From NCBI GenBank assembly GCA_002291875.1, contig DBAV01000255.1, forward strand, positions 418 to 33,866: DNA of 33,449 nucleotides. The letters run 5' to 3'. The translations under genes and the position numbers were made by a program. The notes beneath the pieces were generated by a model. It was not told the DNA's origin. It was given only the letters and a program-made list of their open reading frames with translations, and did not search any database. Positions 32,031-33,449 of this stretch are shown here, in pieces. Position 1 is the stretch's first letter. Every line of letters begins with the position of its first letter. Source of the DNA: Hyphomonadaceae bacterium UBA1001 (GTDB lineage Bacteria; Pseudomonadota; Alphaproteobacteria; Caulobacterales; Aquidulcibacteraceae).

Positions 32031-32103
32031 GGATGTCCCAGCCCTCTGCGTGCCATCGCGTGGTCCGCGGCGGAGCTAGTGTCGGCGCGGGCAGGGCGCA
32101 AGC

Positions 32104-33186
32104 TCAGCCGCTGCGCCCCTCCAGCACCCGGCCGACGGCGCGCGCGGTATAGTCGACCACCGGGATGACCCGCGCATAATTCAGCCGAGTCGGACCGATC
32201 ACGCCCAGCGCGCCGATCACCCGCCGCTCGGCGTCCAGATAGGGTGCGACCACAAGGCTGGAGCCCGAAAGCGAGAAGATCGGGTTTTCCGAGCCGATGA
32301 AGATCCGCACCGCCTGGCCGTCGCGTGCCAGGTCCAGGATGCCCAGCATGTCGCGGGTGTGCTCGAGGTCGTCCAGCAGGCGGCGCACCCGTTCCAGGTC
32401 GGCCTGCATGGCCGGGTCGTTCAACAGGTTCGCGCGTCCACGCACGATCAGTGCCCGACCCGCGCGGGCATCCTCGCCCGACCATGTGGCAAAGCCGGAC
32501 TCGAGCAGGTTCGCCGCCGCCGCATCCAGCGCCGCGCGGTCGCGTTCCAGGGCGGCCTGCAGCTCCGAGCGGGCCTGGGCCAGCGTCATGCCGGCCAGGC
32601 GGTCGGTCAGCCAGTTCGACGCCTCGCGCAGCTGGGACGGGGTGATGCCCGCGGGCGCGGCGGCGACGCGGTTCTCGACCTGACCGTCGGCGAACACCAG
32701 CACCACCAGCACCCGCCCATCGCCCACCAGCACCAGCTCGACCTGGCGCAGCGGACTCTCGACCTGCTCGGTGACCACCAGGGCCGCCCCGCCTGCCAGC
32801 CCCGACAGCAGGTTCGAGGCCGCGGCGAACACCTCCTCGCGTCCATGCCCCGAGGCGAGGATGCGCGCGTCGATCTCGCGCCGCTCGTCCTCGGACACGT
32901 CGCCCAGCTCCAGAAGCCCGTCGATGAACAGGCGCAGGCCCGCCTGGGTCGGCAGCCGCCCTGCCGAGGTGTGCGGCGCATCCAGCAGGCCCAGATCCGC
33001 CAGGTCGGCCATGGTGTTGCGGATCGAGGCCGGCGACAGCGACACCCCGCGCCGCGCAATGGTGCGCGAGCCCACCGGCTCGCCCGTGGTCAGATAGCTC
33101 TCGACGATCTCGCGGAAGATTTCGCGCGCCCGCCGGTCCATGCGCGCCAGCGCCTCGACACTCGACCCGTTGGATTTGACGATCAT
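32104..33186 (-). CDS. hrcA: heat-inducible transcription repressor HrcA
   Basis: A 360-aa HrcA, the repressor that binds CIRCE elements upstream of groESL and related chaperone operons and needs GroEL for activity. The N-terminal winged helix reads REIFREIVESYLTTGEPVGS, SPASIRNTMADLADLGLLDA and PHTSAGRLPTQAGLRLFID, all conserved. The C-terminal part has the GAF-like and dimerisation regions ending in IFIGSENPIFSLSGSSLVVA, RVIGALGVIGPTRLNYARVI and PVVDYTARAV. The ATG at 33186 is preferred; a GTG two codons earlier is also possible and neither has a strong Shine-Dalgarno. I see no CIRCE palindrome in the 260 bp before the gene, so the locus is probably not self-regulated. rph, a frequent divergent neighbour, is not present within the window. 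Confidence 0.96.
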   Translation of the reverse strand: MIVKSNGSSVEALARMDRRAREIFREIVESYLTTGEPVGSRTIARRGVSLSPASIRNTMADLADLGLLDAPHTSAGRLPTQAGLRLFIDGLLELGDVSEDERREIDARILASGHGREEVFAAASNLLSGLAGGAALVVTEQVESPLRQVELVLVGDGRVLVVLVFADGQVENRVAAAPAGITPSQLREASNWLTDRLAGMTLAQARSELQAALERDRAALDAAAANLLESGFATWSGEDARAGRALIVRGRANLLNDPAMQADLERVRRLLDDLEHTRDMLGILDLARDGQAVRIFIGSENPIFSLSGSSLVVAPYLDAERRVIGALGVIGPTRLNYARVIPVVDYTARAVGRVLEGRSG

Positions 33187-33261
33187 CGACACCGGTCCAT
33201 GGCTGTTGGTGCGAGGTTGTCACCCCCAGCGGCGGAATCAAGCACCACCTGTGCAGCACAC

Positions 33262-33449
33262 CCGGACCGCGGGCCTCCGCGCCCGCATCGGTCTGAAAGT
33301 ACAGTGCGGGCCTCACCGGACCGCGGGCCTCCGCGCCCGCATCGCGGTCCGAAAGTACAGTGCGGGCCTGGAAGCCCGCGCTCCTGAACGAAGGACTGGG
33401 GGTCCATGTCGATCACCGTGCGCCTCACCGGACCGCGGGCCTCCGGGCC
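33262..33449. repeat. palindromic repeat cluster, right edge (runs off the window)
   Basis: Two near-identical 54-bp-spaced units (33262-33313 and 33316-33369) read CCGGACCGCGGGCCTCCGCG, CCCGCATCG and GAAAGTACAGTGCGGGCCT. The first lacks two bases present in the second. A third unit begins at 33428 and is cut by the window end. In the second unit CGGACCGCG (33317-33325) and CGCGGTCCG (33343-33351) form perfect 9-bp arms, and GCGGGC/GCCCGC pairs inside. A GCGGGCCTGGAAGCCCGC hairpin (33363-33380) resembles the core of the other two clusters. It lies upstream of hrcA; an ORF of unclear status across it is discussed under rejected items. Confidence 0.8.

Noticed and set aside
33187..33262. CIRCE element upstream of hrcA
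   Set aside because: I looked for TTAGCACTC/GAGTGCTAA and found no match before hrcA on either strand.
33183..33428. Minus-strand 81-codon frame and a plus-strand start at 33405 across the right repeat cluster
   Set aside because: Most of the predicted peptide is translated repeat sequence (CGRGGPRSG). The plus-strand frame has a GGGGG near its ATG but only 45 nt are visible, so it cannot be supported.

Overview
The window is about 33.4 kb of GC-rich chromosomal DNA that looks alphaproteobacterial. The left edge holds the first ~117 nt of a 16S rRNA gene on the minus strand, with alphaproteobacterial-type sequence. The proteins fit that class: a short RHH_4-type ribbon-helix-helix protein, DUF3253, an HslU of 435 aa, and hrcA next to grpE. 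A genus cannot be named safely. Most of the content is chromosomal housekeeping; I see no prophage, insertion sequence, CRISPR array or tRNA gene.

Layout. 1-700: 16S 5' end (minus), a boxA-like antitermination site and two similar tandem promoters. 701-4031: minus-strand genes for a CBS-pair protein, a methyltransferase-like protein, and an overlapping DUF3253 / uracil-DNA glycosylase-like / lipoprotein hydrolase cluster. 4068-4204: a tandem palindromic repeat. 4217-6361: a secreted RTX protein, divergent from lepB (6549-7352). 7354-9709: a GYF_2-like orphan, an enoyl-CoA hydratase and an EamA transporter. 9720-13337: RHH protein, Old Yellow Enzyme-family reductase and a CHASE4-type hybrid histidine kinase. 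13424-15885: bamD, a divergent XRE regulator and a membrane-anchored OmpA-like protein. 15970-21272: an uncharacterised gene coupled to an aminoglycoside-phosphotransferase-like kinase, a hotdog thioesterase, dps and a second CHASE4-type hybrid kinase. 21408-22325: an HSL-type hydrolase with an altered active site. 22336-26374: the NAD operon nadA-nadB-nadC followed by a NifU/IscU-like scaffold, with a perfect palindrome just upstream of nadA. 26654-28892: MltB-type lytic transglycosylase and nitronate monooxygenase. 29036-30343: hslU without hslV. 30350-30482: the palindromic repeat family again. 30503-33186: hrcA, grpE and a small lipoprotein on the minus strand. 33262-33449: a third, related repeat cluster running off the edge.

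How the genes work together. The clearest pathway unit is de novo NAD synthesis (aspartate to quinolinate to nicotinate mononucleotide), with an Fe-S scaffold-like gene as fourth cistron; NadA is a [4Fe-4S] enzyme. Stress and proteostasis functions recur: hslU with a candidate sigma-32 promoter, hrcA-grpE, and dps just behind a sensor kinase. Envelope genes are also frequent (lepB, bamD, OmpA-like, MltB-type, several lipoproteins, an RTX exoprotein). I found no clear new defence or mobile system. The observations most worth following are the nadA palindrome, the nadC-scaffold coupling, the hydrolase with a displaced nucleophile, the dispersed hairpin repeats, the kinase-dps cluster and the uncharacterised 330-aa gene.
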